In this document: piece by piece, positions 10,666 to 19,775 of the stretch
Position numbering within the stretch: the stretch's first letter is position 1
Layout of the letters: each line of letters opens with the position of its first letter
Assembly: GCA_023301465.1 (NCBI GenBank)
Contig: JALZUQ010000048.1
Coordinates: forward strand, 1-64,000
DNA: 64,000 bases
From: Oligoflexales bacterium
GTDB lineage: Bacteria > Bdellovibrionota_B > Oligoflexia > Oligoflexales > JALZUQ01
Direction: 5' to 3'
Translations under genes and position numbers: made by a program
Notes under the pieces: model-generated
The model's input: only the letters and a program-made list of their open reading frames with translations
The model's database searches: none
Told to the model about the DNA's origin: nothing

Positions 10666-13149
10666 GTGTTCAGTAATCCCAAATTGGAGGTTCGAATGTT
10701 AGAGTTCTTTCATAGTATGCCATGTAGTCTGGCTATTATCATCACCCTGCTAGCACCTTTGGTCATCGGTTTTTTCGGTGCTCCTATTTGGGTGTGGGGT
10801 TTAGTGACGGGCATTTTTATGATTGGATGGGGTTTACCTCTTTGGTCAGGAATTGTTGCCGCGGTCTTTCTTGCTAGTTTTACCATTCCTCCTATTCGAA
10901 AAATTCTTTTTACAGGTCCAATGCTTAAAATTCTACGTGCTCTAAAGATCATGCCTGAGTTATCAGAAACAGAAAAAGTAGCACTAGAAGCTGGTTCTGT
11001 TTGGATGGACGGAGAGTTGTTCTCTGGAAACCCTGATTTCAAAAAAATATTAGATCAAAGGTTTGACAAACTCACAGGCGAAGAAAAATCATTTATTGAT
11101 AACGAGTGTGAAGAAGTTTGCAACATGGTGAGTGATTGGGAAATTTTCCAAGATAAAGACTTACCGGATAGAGTTTGGGATTATCTCAAGAAAAAGAAAT
11201 TTTTAGGAATGATTGTTCCTAAAGAGTATGGTGGGTTAGGTTTTTCAGCTCTTGCGAATAGTGCGGTTGTTCAAAAGCTTGGTAGTCATTCTGTCCCTCT
11301 ATCTATTAGTGTCATGGTTCCAAACTCTTTGGGGCCTGCTGAGCTTTTGTCTCACTATGGTACTAAAGAGCAAAAAGAAAAGTTTCTACCAAAGCTAGCG
11401 GTTGGTGAAGAAGTACCTTGTTTTGCGTTAACAGAACCACATGCAGGTTCAGATGCAGGTTCTATTGAATCAAGCGGTATTGTCTATAAAGATGAAAACG
11501 GCGAAATCAAAATCCGTTTAAATTGGGAAAAACGCTACATCACACTAGCAGCAGTTTCTACTCTTATTGGGCTAGCAATTCAGCTTCGCGATCCTGATAA
11601 CTTACTTGGAAAAGGTGAAGATCTTGGAATTACATGTTTGTTAATCCCGTCTAAATCACAAGGTGTTACTCTTGGAAGACGTCATAACCCTATGGGTGTT
11701 CCATTTTATAACTGTCCGGTTCGCGGTAAAGACGTTACTGCAAGCGTAGATGATATCATTGGTGGAATAGATGGAGCTGGGCGTGGTTGGATCATGCTGA
11801 TGGAGTGTTTAGCAACAGGCCGTGCTATTTCTCTTCCTGCACAAAATGCTGGTGGAATCAAAAAAGCAATGCGTACTGCAAGTGCCTACGTCAATATCCG
11901 TAAACAGTTTGGTTTAGAAATCGGAAAGTTTGAAGGCGTTGGTGAGCCACTTGCTCGAATCGCAGGAATGACTTACCTCACAGAAGCCATGAGGAACTAT
12001 ACGGTTGGTGCGGTAGATAGTGGAGTAAAACCTGCGGTTGTATCTGCGATTGCAAAGTTACAAGCAACAGAATTAGCAAGGGTGGTTGCGGTTGATGCGA
12101 TGGATATACTTGGCGGTGCAGGTATTTCTCGTGGTCCAAGAAACAACATTGCAAATACTTATATTGCACAGCCAATCGGGGTTACCGTTGAAGGTGCAAA
12201 TATTTTGACGAGAACCATGATTATTTTTGGGCAAGGTGCCATTCGTTGTCACCCTTATGCATATCTCGAATTCAAATCAGTTAGCGAAAACGACCTTGGT
12301 ACTTTTGACAAAGCTTTCGCTGGTCATATCGGTCATGTGGTACGTAATAAATGTCGTGCTATTTTATTGAGTGCCACAAGGGGTAGACTTGCTAGTTCAC
12401 CAGTAAGCGGGCCAACTGCGATCTATTACAAGAAAATATCATGGGCGTCTTCAGTATTTGCTTTATTGGCTGATACAGCGATGGGGACGTTTGGCGGTAA
12501 ACTCAAAATGAAAGAAAGCCTTACAGGCAAGTTCGCAGATATGTTTAGTTTTATGTATATCGCTGCTTGTGTTCTCAAAAAATATGAAGCAGATGGACGT
12601 CCAAGTCATCATTGGCCATTAGTGCAGTGGTCACTAGATTACTGTATGGATAGAATTCAAAAAGGCCTTGAAGGTGTTTTAGAGAATTTTGATTTCCCTG
12701 TTGTCGGTTGGTATTTCAGAAACATCGTTAGTTTCTTTGTAAGAGTGAACCGTTTTGGTGCTCCTCCTCGTGACAAAGTATCACAAGAAGTTGTAAGAGA
12801 AATCATGCGAGTCGGTGGTGCTCGTGACGACTTAGCTGAGGGAATGTTTATTAGTAAGGACCCAGAAGAAGCTCTTGGTCGTTATGAGAATGCTGTGAAC
12901 TTAATTGAGAAAGCAAAACCTCATTACTCTCTTCTTCGTAAGGCTATCTATAAGAAACAGATTCCAAAACAAAGATACTCACGCATTATAGATGAAGCTT
13001 TATCCAAAGGGATATTAACTTCAGAGCAAGCACAAACTTTGAGGGCAGCAGAAGCGGCACGTGATGACGCGATAATGGTAGATGAGTTTGAGGATAATGG
13101 TTTTGTAACCACAAATTTAGATCAACACGTTAGTGAAGTAAAAGTATAA
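10666..13149 (+). CDS. fadE: acyl-CoA dehydrogenase, FadE type
   Basis: 827 aa, N-terminal TM region, CFALTEPHAGSDAGS, IIFGQGAIRCHPY, GHIGHVVRNKCRA. Confidence 0.9.
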   Translation: MFSNPKLEVRMLEFFHSMPCSLAIIITLLAPLVIGFFGAPIWVWGLVTGIFMIGWGLPLWSGIVAAVFLASFTIPPIRKILFTGPMLKILRALKIMPELSETEKVALEAGSVWMDGELFSGNPDFKKILDQRFDKLTGEEKSFIDNECEEVCNMVSDWEIFQDKDLPDRVWDYLKKKKFLGMIVPKEYGGLGFSALANSAVVQKLGSHSVPLSISVMVPNSLGPAELLSHYGTKEQKEKFLPKLAVGEEVPCFALTEPHAGSDAGSIESSGIVYKDENGEIKIRLNWEKRYITLAAVSTLIGLAIQLRDPDNLLGKGEDLGITCLLIPSKSQGVTLGRRHNPMGVPFYNCPVRGKDVTASVDDIIGGIDGAGRGWIMLMECLATGRAISLPAQNAGGIKKAMRTASAYVNIRKQFGLEIGKFEGVGEPLARIAGMTYLTEAMRNYTVGAVDSGVKPAVVSAIAKLQATELARVVAVDAMDILGGAGISRGPRNNIANTYIAQPIGVTVEGANILTRTMIIFGQGAIRCHPYAYLEFKSVSENDLGTFDKAFAGHIGHVVRNKCRAILLSATRGRLASSPVSGPTAIYYKKISWASSVFALLADTAMGTFGGKLKMKESLTGKFADMFSFMYIAACVLKKYEADGRPSHHWPLVQWSLDYCMDRIQKGLEGVLENFDFPVVGWYFRNIVSFFVRVNRFGAPPRDKVSQEVVREIMRVGGARDDLAEGMFISKDPEEALGRYENAVNLIEKAKPHYSLLRKAIYKKQIPKQRYSRIIDEALSKGILTSEQAQTLRAAEAARDDAIMVDEFEDNGFVTTNLDQHVSEVKV

Positions 13150-13159
13150 AGGAGACATT

Positions 13160-13642
13160 GTGAAGGGTAATCCAGAAGTTATCAAAGTATTAAATGAGGT
13201 TCTTGTTGGAGAGCTCACAGCGATCAATCAATATTTTCTGCACTCCAGAATTTGTGAAGATTGGGGCTACACAAAACTTGCAAAAGTTATTTATCATGAA
13301 TCCATTGATGAAATGAAACACGCTCAAACTCTCGTGGATAGAATCTTATTTCTTGAAGGGCTTCCTAATATGCAAAAGCTAGGTAAGCTTCGTATTGGTG
13401 AGTCTGTAGAAGAGCAATTAAAGTCTGACCTTGCTCTTGAGTTTGAGGCATTAAATCGTCTTAAAGACGGTATCAAGGTTTGTAATGATGCCTGTGATTT
13501 TACAACACGTGAGATTTTAGAGCATATTTTGATTGATGAAGAAAAGCACGTAGATTGGTTAGAGTCTCAGTTGAATATCATTAAAGATGTTGGGATTGAA
13601 AATTATTTGATACAGCAGACAGATGTAACTGTTGGTGGATAG
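13160..13642 (+). CDS. bfr: bacterioferritin
   Basis: KGNPEVIKVLNEVLVGELTAINQYFLHSRICEDWGY; ExxH di-iron ligands; GTG start. Confidence 0.94.
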   Translation: MKGNPEVIKVLNEVLVGELTAINQYFLHSRICEDWGYTKLAKVIYHESIDEMKHAQTLVDRILFLEGLPNMQKLGKLRIGESVEEQLKSDLALEFEALNRLKDGIKVCNDACDFTTREILEHILIDEEKHVDWLESQLNIIKDVGIENYLIQQTDVTVGG

Positions 13643-13654
13643 TTTTTAGGGTAA

Positions 13655-13700
13655 ATCAAGTGGCCGCTTAGCCTGAAAAGGGTTAGGCGGTTTTTTTATT
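13655..13700 (+). terminator. imperfect-stem terminator between convergent bfr and bfd
   Basis: ccgcttagcc-tgaaaag-ggttaggcgg followed by ttttttta. Confidence 0.6.
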
Positions 13701-13865
13701 TTTAGGGCTTTCGGTTTCAATGAGAGACTTTAGCTCGTAAATACATTGGCCACAGTCAGAACCCGCTTTGCAGTTCTTTTGTAGAGCCTTTAGAGTCTCG
13801 CTTCCATCAGCAATCATCTGTTTTAGTTTCTTTTCGTTTATTCCGTGACATAAGCAAACAATCAT
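13683..13865 (-). CDS. bfd: bacterioferritin-associated ferredoxin-like [2Fe-2S] protein
   Basis: MIVCLCHGI...CKAGSDCGQC, Bfd-type CxC...CxxxxxC pattern. Confidence 0.88.
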   Translation of the reverse strand: MIVCLCHGINEKKLKQMIADGSETLKALQKNCKAGSDCGQCIYELKSLIETESPKNKKTA

Positions 13866-13906
13866 TACTACCTCCTCTCCTCTTATCGGTTAAATGATAA
13901 TAGAAT

Positions 13907-13921
13907 TGAGAATCATTTTCA
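13907..13921 (-). promoter_or_regulatory. candidate Fur box upstream of bfd
   Basis: TGAGAATCATTTTCA fits the 7-1-7 TGATAATnATTATCA pattern with two substitutions. Confidence 0.7.
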
Positions 13922-14223
13922 ATTGGTTTTAAGTAATTGTTTTCATTGGTTTATTTACATATGAAAAAACAGCCTTTTTCAATGATGCTTTAGTGAGCAA
14001 GAGGCAGGGCATATTGACCTAACACGTGAAAAGACCGCCCAAGTTTACGAAAGCTTTTGAACCTGACGAAAAAAGAAGATTGAGATAACTTACTTAATTT
14101 ATATCATAAACGTCATTTTTTTAATGGTATATGAAAATTTGTGTCATTAATTTTTTTTAAAAATTTGATTTATTGTATATGGCTCCTTTAAAATTAATCT
14201 ATGCATTAAAAAAAGGAATCACT

Positions 14224-15363
14224 ATGAAGGTCACTGGTTTACTATTGTCATTATTTTTAGTTGTTGGTTTTTTACAAAACTGTGGAGATGATTCGAGTAG
14301 TAGAGAGGCTCCGACTACTGGTCAGCCTACTGTAATTGCTATGACTGATTTTTCAGGTGCCATGTTATTTTTTAATAGACATACAGACACGGTAAGTAGT
14401 TATACTTGTAATTCTTGTCATTCATTAACTGATCCAGATCCAGATTCAATGCACCGTCCGGGTAACCCTGTTGGTAATGCATTTAATCGTGCAAGCTTTA
14501 AAAATGGAGATTTTACTTCTTTAATACAGGCAGTAAATAGTTGCCGAGAAGAGTGGATGACAGCTCCTCAATGGTCTGAGAATGATCCTGTTTGGAAAGA
14601 GTTAGAAAGTTTTCTACAAGAGCAAGCAGAAGATCAAGGTAGCCAAACGATTAGCTATAGTATCAAAACCACAACACCAACGATTGTTGATGGAGATATG
14701 GATGCGGGTCGAGAGTTTTTTAATTCATCATGTTCAATCTGTCACGGTACAAATGGTGTAAATGGTTTTGCACCTTCTATCGCTGGTTCTTCATTAACTC
14801 CGCAACAAATTTATACTAAAATCAGAACATCTGGTCAGGAAGACATTGATATTTATCCCGGTTTAACTGGAGGTAGGATGCCGTTTTACTCAGAGGAGCG
14901 TATCACTGATACACAAATAATGGATGTTATCACTTTTGTGAAAAACGCTGAGGCAATGGAAACGGTTATTGTTGATTCTAAAGATCTTTCATTAGCCGGT
15001 GCTCAAACAAATTGTGGTTCTACTAGTTCTAAGATCGGTCAAACTCTTAGTTTTTCAACTCTTAGTCACCGCGTTAGTGGTATTGCTAGAATCGTAGACG
15101 ATTGTACCATTCAGCTTGAAGACTTTAATTTTGATGGTGGTGGTGTAGATATTCGTGTTTATACTGGTTCTATATCAAGTAGTAGTGGTAGGTTCGAAGA
15201 GTCTAGTAACCCATCCATTAGTGTGAACTTATTGAATCAAGAGTTTGTTAATGGGAATGCTACAGTTAGGCTTCCAGCTGGAGTGAATATCAATGATATT
15301 GATGCTCTTAGTATCTGGTGTGTTCCTTTTGGGATTAGTTTTGGTCATGGTGGGTTTAATTGA
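14224..15363 (+). CDS. diheme cytochrome c lipoprotein with C-terminal DM13-like domain
   Basis: Lipobox LQNC; CNSCH and CSICH heme motifs; C-terminal SGIARIVDDCTI...FNFDGGG...LSIWCVPFGISFG resembles DM13. Confidence 0.75.
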   Translation: MKVTGLLLSLFLVVGFLQNCGDDSSSREAPTTGQPTVIAMTDFSGAMLFFNRHTDTVSSYTCNSCHSLTDPDPDSMHRPGNPVGNAFNRASFKNGDFTSLIQAVNSCREEWMTAPQWSENDPVWKELESFLQEQAEDQGSQTISYSIKTTTPTIVDGDMDAGREFFNSSCSICHGTNGVNGFAPSIAGSSLTPQQIYTKIRTSGQEDIDIYPGLTGGRMPFYSEERITDTQIMDVITFVKNAEAMETVIVDSKDLSLAGAQTNCGSTSSKIGQTLSFSTLSHRVSGIARIVDDCTIQLEDFNFDGGGVDIRVYTGSISSSSGRFEESSNPSISVNLLNQEFVNGNATVRLPAGVNINDIDALSIWCVPFGISFGHGGFN

Positions 15364-15374
15364 AATAAAAAAAT

Positions 15375-15420
15375 TACCAAAAAAGCCCTATAAAATTATT
15401 TTTATGGGGCTTTTTTATTT
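15375..15420. terminator. bidirectional terminator
   Basis: aaaaaagccctataaa...tttatggggctttttta between convergent genes. Confidence 0.7.
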
Positions 15421-15436
15421 TAGAGCTCTTGTGTTT

Positions 15437-16819
15437 TTATTGAAAGATTCCACTCCCAAAGTTGGCATTCGCTGGGTCGCACCAAATGCTCAAACTATTA
15501 AAGTTATCTAAGGTTACTCCCACTGGCAACGTCAGTGTCGTTGAAACCCCATTAAATGCTGGTCCTAGTAAGTTTTTACTTATGCTTGTGCCTGAGTTAA
15601 AAAAATCGTTTTGCCCTGTATAAACAAATACCGCAATTCCTGTACCATCATAAGTGAAGCTATCAAAATGAATCGTGCAATCATCAATGATGGTAGCTAC
15701 TCCATTAATGTTATGTGAACTTCTATTCTGAAACGTAAAGGTTTGACCAACTTTTGGGTTTGATGACCCACAATTTGTTTGTAGTGTTAAACTATTTGAT
15801 GAAATATCAACTCTACTGCTACCACTGCCACCGGTTGTGCTTCCATCACCACCAGTTGTCCCACCAGTTGTGCCACCAGTTGTGCCACCAGTTGTGCCAC
15901 CAGTTGTGCCACCAGTTGTGCCACCAGTTGTGCCACCAGTTGTGCCACCAGTTGTGCCACCAGTTGTACCACCAGTTCTGTCATCGTCACTGCCGCCAGT
16001 TGTATCACCAGTTCTGTCATCACCACTGCCAGTTGCATCCCCATCATCTTCGGTGTCATTATCACCATTGGGTGTTTTGGTAGATTCTAAAAAGGCAATA
16101 ACATCTGCAATTTGTTGGTCAGAAATCCTATCGGCAGCAAAAAATGGCATGGGACCTGTAATCGTTAGTCCTTCATAAATAGGGCTGTCTAAATTACCAG
16201 ATAGTCTTATTTTTTCTGCAATAAAATCTCCATCTTTCGATGTGTTATAAAGAATGTTCGCAAAGCCACCTTCGCCATCCATTCCATGACATAATGCACA
16301 AGATCTATTAAAAAAAGCTACGCCATTTTCAACATTGCCTATAGGAAGGTTTATAGGAGGTGGTGTAATTTCATAAGTAATATTTTCTGTTGAACTGCCA
16401 TCGGATAGATCTTTTAAGTAGTCTTCTAATGCAAGCCAAGATTCATCGTTTTCAGAATATTCTGGTGCAAACATCCATTCAGTTCTACAGGAATTGACGG
16501 CATCCATAAGTCTGGTTAGTTGACCATTTTTAAAAGAAGTCCTGTAAAATGCGTTTGCAAGATCATGCCCCGGGTGTATGGCTCCATCTTCAGGGAGCTC
16601 CACAGTTGAGTGACATCTAGAACAACTATAAAAGTTACCATTTTCATCAGGCATTGAATATTCAGTTAATCCTAGTTGGTTTTCTAATGGAGTGTTGTCA
16701 TTCGTTGTATCAGGCAACTCAGTGTTTGTAGATTCAGTAGGTATCTCGGCGGATCCTTCATTCTCGTCTGAACTACAATAAACAATGAGTGGGAATAGCA
16801 AAATTAGTAAATATTTCAT
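15437..16819 (-). CDS. diheme cytochrome c-DM13 lipoprotein with (GGTT)n linker
   Basis: Lipobox IVYC; CSRCH and CALCH heme motifs; ATIIDDCTIHFDSFTYDGTG...LSIWCDPANANFG; paralogue of 14224-15363. Confidence 0.77.
   Translation of the reverse strand: MKYLLILLFPLIVYCSSDENEGSAEIPTESTNTELPDTTNDNTPLENQLGLTEYSMPDENGNFYSCSRCHSTVELPEDGAIHPGHDLANAFYRTSFKNGQLTRLMDAVNSCRTEWMFAPEYSENDESWLALEDYLKDLSDGSSTENITYEITPPPINLPIGNVENGVAFFNRSCALCHGMDGEGGFANILYNTSKDGDFIAEKIRLSGNLDSPIYEGLTITGPMPFFAADRISDQQIADVIAFLESTKTPNGDNDTEDDGDATGSGDDRTGDTTGGSDDDRTGGTTGGTTGGTTGGTTGGTTGGTTGGTTGGTTGGTTGGTTGGDGSTTGGSGSSRVDISSNSLTLQTNCGSSNPKVGQTFTFQNRSSHNINGVATIIDDCTIHFDSFTYDGTGIAVFVYTGQNDFFNSGTSISKNLLGPAFNGVSTTLTLPVGVTLDNFNSLSIWCDPANANFGSGIFQ
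15849..15981. repeat. 12-bp tandem repeat (accagttgtgcc), about 11 copies, inside the cytochrome gene
   Basis: Direct reading of consecutive ccaccagttgtg units; encodes GGTTGGTT linker. Confidence 0.95.
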
Positions 16820-17075
16820 TGGGTGGCCTTGTTCTATAAATCAGCATTATATTTTTATTATCGAAGGTTAAGCTGTCAAACTTAAATGACCGTATTTAAG
16901 ATGTAAGTAGAAAATGCTACAAGTGCAAAAAACCCAGATAAAACAGTGTTTTATAGATGATAGTTAAATCAGATATAAACGTCAGACTTATCATGATTGA
17001 GTTCATAAAGAGTTTTTGACTTTTAAAATAAGCCGCATTATAAATAGGCGCTTTGTAAAAATAGGAGTTAACTCT

Positions 17076-19508
17076 ATGAAATTATATTGGTGTTTGCTGT
17101 TCTTGTGTATTGGGTGTTCTGGAAAGACTTCATCTTCCAAAAACCCAGGCTCAAATAATATTGAAAAAGAACCTGAGTCATCGGACGTTTATGAGAAGAT
17201 TGATTCTTTATTGAAGCCTCCAACCTTAGCTCTTGACCCTAGATCAATAGACTTGACGCAAATTAAAAATAAAATGAGTGAGTTAGAGTGTGAAGCCGAT
17301 GTAGGTGAATTGATTGAAAGTAAATATATTGGCGATGAAAAAGTGGATACCTCCCAAGCTGGTCACTCACATCGAGGTGGTGTTTTTGATATTGGACCAA
17401 GAAACCAGGCTACACTTTGGAAGCAAACTTATCAGTCTTTTATCCAATCTCCGGTATGCACTAGAGAAGCAAATAATTTTTTGTCGCAAGGTATGAACCA
17501 ACTTCATGGGTTTCTTCATTATGAAGCTGAGCGTTCATTTCGAACTGCCTTTATAAAAGATCAAAACTGTATAGATGCTCTTGGTTATTTGGCATTGATG
17601 AAAACTATTTGGGTGAGTGATTCTAATGGTGCACTACAGTACTTAAATGAACTAGATAATGAAAGAAAGCAAACTTCTCAAAAAATTTCCGGTTATATTT
17701 ATTTTTTAAGGCAATACTACAGCAAAAAAAATCGTGAAAATAATGTACACAAACAGTGTTACTTACTTTCTATGCAAAGTGCTTTAGTTGTAGATGAAGA
17801 AGATTTAGATCTATATGCAATTTTCTCTGAACAAGTTTGGGAAAAAGGTCAAGCGGAGTTGTTTACAACTTCAAAGTATGATGAAGACTCTGATAACTAT
17901 ATTGTTGATATCAAAAAACAACTAGATCGTTATCTAGAGTATGTATTTACTAAAAATCCCCTTCATCCCTCTCATCATTACCGCATTCACCTTTGGGACG
18001 GTACGCCCCATCAATTTGCTTTAAAATCGGCTGATACAGTTGGTTTTAGTTTTCCGCAAGTGGCACACCTGTGGCACATGGCAAGTCATACTTACACAGC
18101 AAGTGGCGATTTATTTGATGCGTGGTGGTCGCAAGAAATGGCTGCAAGAACAGATCATAAATATATGCAAAATACGGGAGTGCTACCTTCCCATCTTCAC
18201 AATCATTATCATAATAATGAATGGCTAACGAGAACGATGTCTCGTCTAGGTATGGAAACACAAGCACTATCAGTTGCTACTAATCTTCTGCAAGTACCTC
18301 AGAATTTTATGGACCAAGATGATGGTGAAAATCGTTATGACAACAAGTATTCTCATATTTCATATGGAAGTGAGCGATTATCAGAGACTCTTATTAAGTA
18401 TGGGAAGTACCAAGCTTTAATTGATGCTTACGATTCTGGTTTGATCCAATGTAAAAAATTAACCGGTTTAAATCATCTCCATTGTTTGGCGTATACATTC
18501 TACGCCTTCCTTGAGTTAGAAGATGAAAATAATGCAAAACGAATGCTCCAAAAAATTTCTGATTACAACAAAAAAAATCAAGATGACGACTCAATAGATT
18601 CCTACCTTTCTATTGAAAACTGGATGAAAGCAATTTATATAAATGATTTTGAAGTAGCTGTTGAAAATAACTTTTTAGCTCCTTTGGTCCTAGAAAGATT
18701 AGAAAAGTCAAAGAAAAGTAAGCTTGGTAAGAAATACTCGAGTCAACTTACTGAGGATATAAAGGATTATGATTTCATCACATGGTTTGCAGCTATGAAA
18801 CTATTTATCTCTTTTGATGAGTTATCTTCTGCAAAGATTCTTCATGATCAAATTCAATTTCGATCACAAAACATGGATCTTGAAAGCCAGAAGGTGAAAG
18901 AATTTTATAAGATTTCTCGAAAAGTATTTAAGGAAGACTTGACCCCTGTAAAGTTTCAGTTAAGAGCGACCCCTCACGAAAGGCCTAACTTAAGAGAAAG
19001 TGGTCCGCTTTTATGGCAACCAAACCAAGCTAAAGATATTGTAACCAATGATTATCTAGGTAACTCTTTTCAGTTAAAAAGTTATGTAGAAAAATCAGAA
19101 AAACCTGTGTTGTTGGTTTTGTCTTTAACAGATGGCTGCATCTACTGTAGAAGCCAACTTTTAGAAGTGCTGAAAAACTATGAAGTATTTAGTAAGAGTT
19201 TTGAGATTGTGGTAGTTAGTCTTGATTCTACAGAGACCATAAAAGGTTTGATGAAGCAGTATGAAGGTAAGTTTGGAGTAAAGAATCCTTTTGTATTTAT
19301 TTCTGATGATTCTGAAAACTCAAAAATATATCGAGATTTTAGGTCTTACGATGATTTTGATCAAGTGCCCATGCATGGTACTTTCATTATAGATTCGTCA
19401 ATGAAAATTCTTTGGGAAAATATTAGTTATACTGCTTTCACGAAAATGATTGAGTTACCGGAAGAAGCAAGCAGATTGATGAACCCTATTTTACATAGTT
19501 ATTTATAG
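17076..19508 (+). CDS. lipoprotein with TPR-like region and C-terminal thioredoxin-like domain
   Basis: Lipobox LCIGC; HLWHMASHTYTASGDLFDAW TPR-like segment; C-terminal thioredoxin-fold region with DGCIYC (CxxC) and VPMHGTFIID. Confidence 0.65.
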   Translation: MKLYWCLLFLCIGCSGKTSSSKNPGSNNIEKEPESSDVYEKIDSLLKPPTLALDPRSIDLTQIKNKMSELECEADVGELIESKYIGDEKVDTSQAGHSHRGGVFDIGPRNQATLWKQTYQSFIQSPVCTREANNFLSQGMNQLHGFLHYEAERSFRTAFIKDQNCIDALGYLALMKTIWVSDSNGALQYLNELDNERKQTSQKISGYIYFLRQYYSKKNRENNVHKQCYLLSMQSALVVDEEDLDLYAIFSEQVWEKGQAELFTTSKYDEDSDNYIVDIKKQLDRYLEYVFTKNPLHPSHHYRIHLWDGTPHQFALKSADTVGFSFPQVAHLWHMASHTYTASGDLFDAWWSQEMAARTDHKYMQNTGVLPSHLHNHYHNNEWLTRTMSRLGMETQALSVATNLLQVPQNFMDQDDGENRYDNKYSHISYGSERLSETLIKYGKYQALIDAYDSGLIQCKKLTGLNHLHCLAYTFYAFLELEDENNAKRMLQKISDYNKKNQDDDSIDSYLSIENWMKAIYINDFEVAVENNFLAPLVLERLEKSKKSKLGKKYSSQLTEDIKDYDFITWFAAMKLFISFDELSSAKILHDQIQFRSQNMDLESQKVKEFYKISRKVFKEDLTPVKFQLRATPHERPNLRESGPLLWQPNQAKDIVTNDYLGNSFQLKSYVEKSEKPVLLVLSLTDGCIYCRSQLLEVLKNYEVFSKSFEIVVVSLDSTETIKGLMKQYEGKFGVKNPFVFISDDSENSKIYRDFRSYDDFDQVPMHGTFIIDSSMKILWENISYTAFTKMIELPEEASRLMNPILHSYL

Positions 19509-19775
19509 TTGAGGGACCACCTTAGGTTTCTGACATTTTTTATTTTATTTATTTAGTTATGTCTGTTCCAGTAAGATGTGTTCTCACAGGATTCTTTTTA
19601 ATTTTTGAGCAGTGAGACCAAAGTTTAATTCTCAATATTTTCAAGTGCTTGCATCTTTAATGTGAGTTAGGTTTTGCTGTTTTAGCGTGGTAGGATATTA
19701 GATATTCATCAATATCGGTCTTTACGGAAATGCATTTAAGCTTCAAAAGACACAAAAAATAAGGTTAGACGAAAA

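Noticed and set aside
10710-11042. Minus-strand 110-aa ORF antisense to fadE
   Set aside because: Antisense shadow ORF opposite a strongly supported gene.
15849-15981. CRISPR-like periodic repeat
   Set aside because: Unit is 12 bp with no spacers and is fully in frame within a coding sequence.
15754-16178. Plus- and minus-strand ORFs rich in HQLCHQLC, VVPPVVPP or VAQLVAQL repeats
   Set aside because: Out-of-frame readings of the 12-bp repeat inside the cytochrome-DM13 gene; not independent genes.
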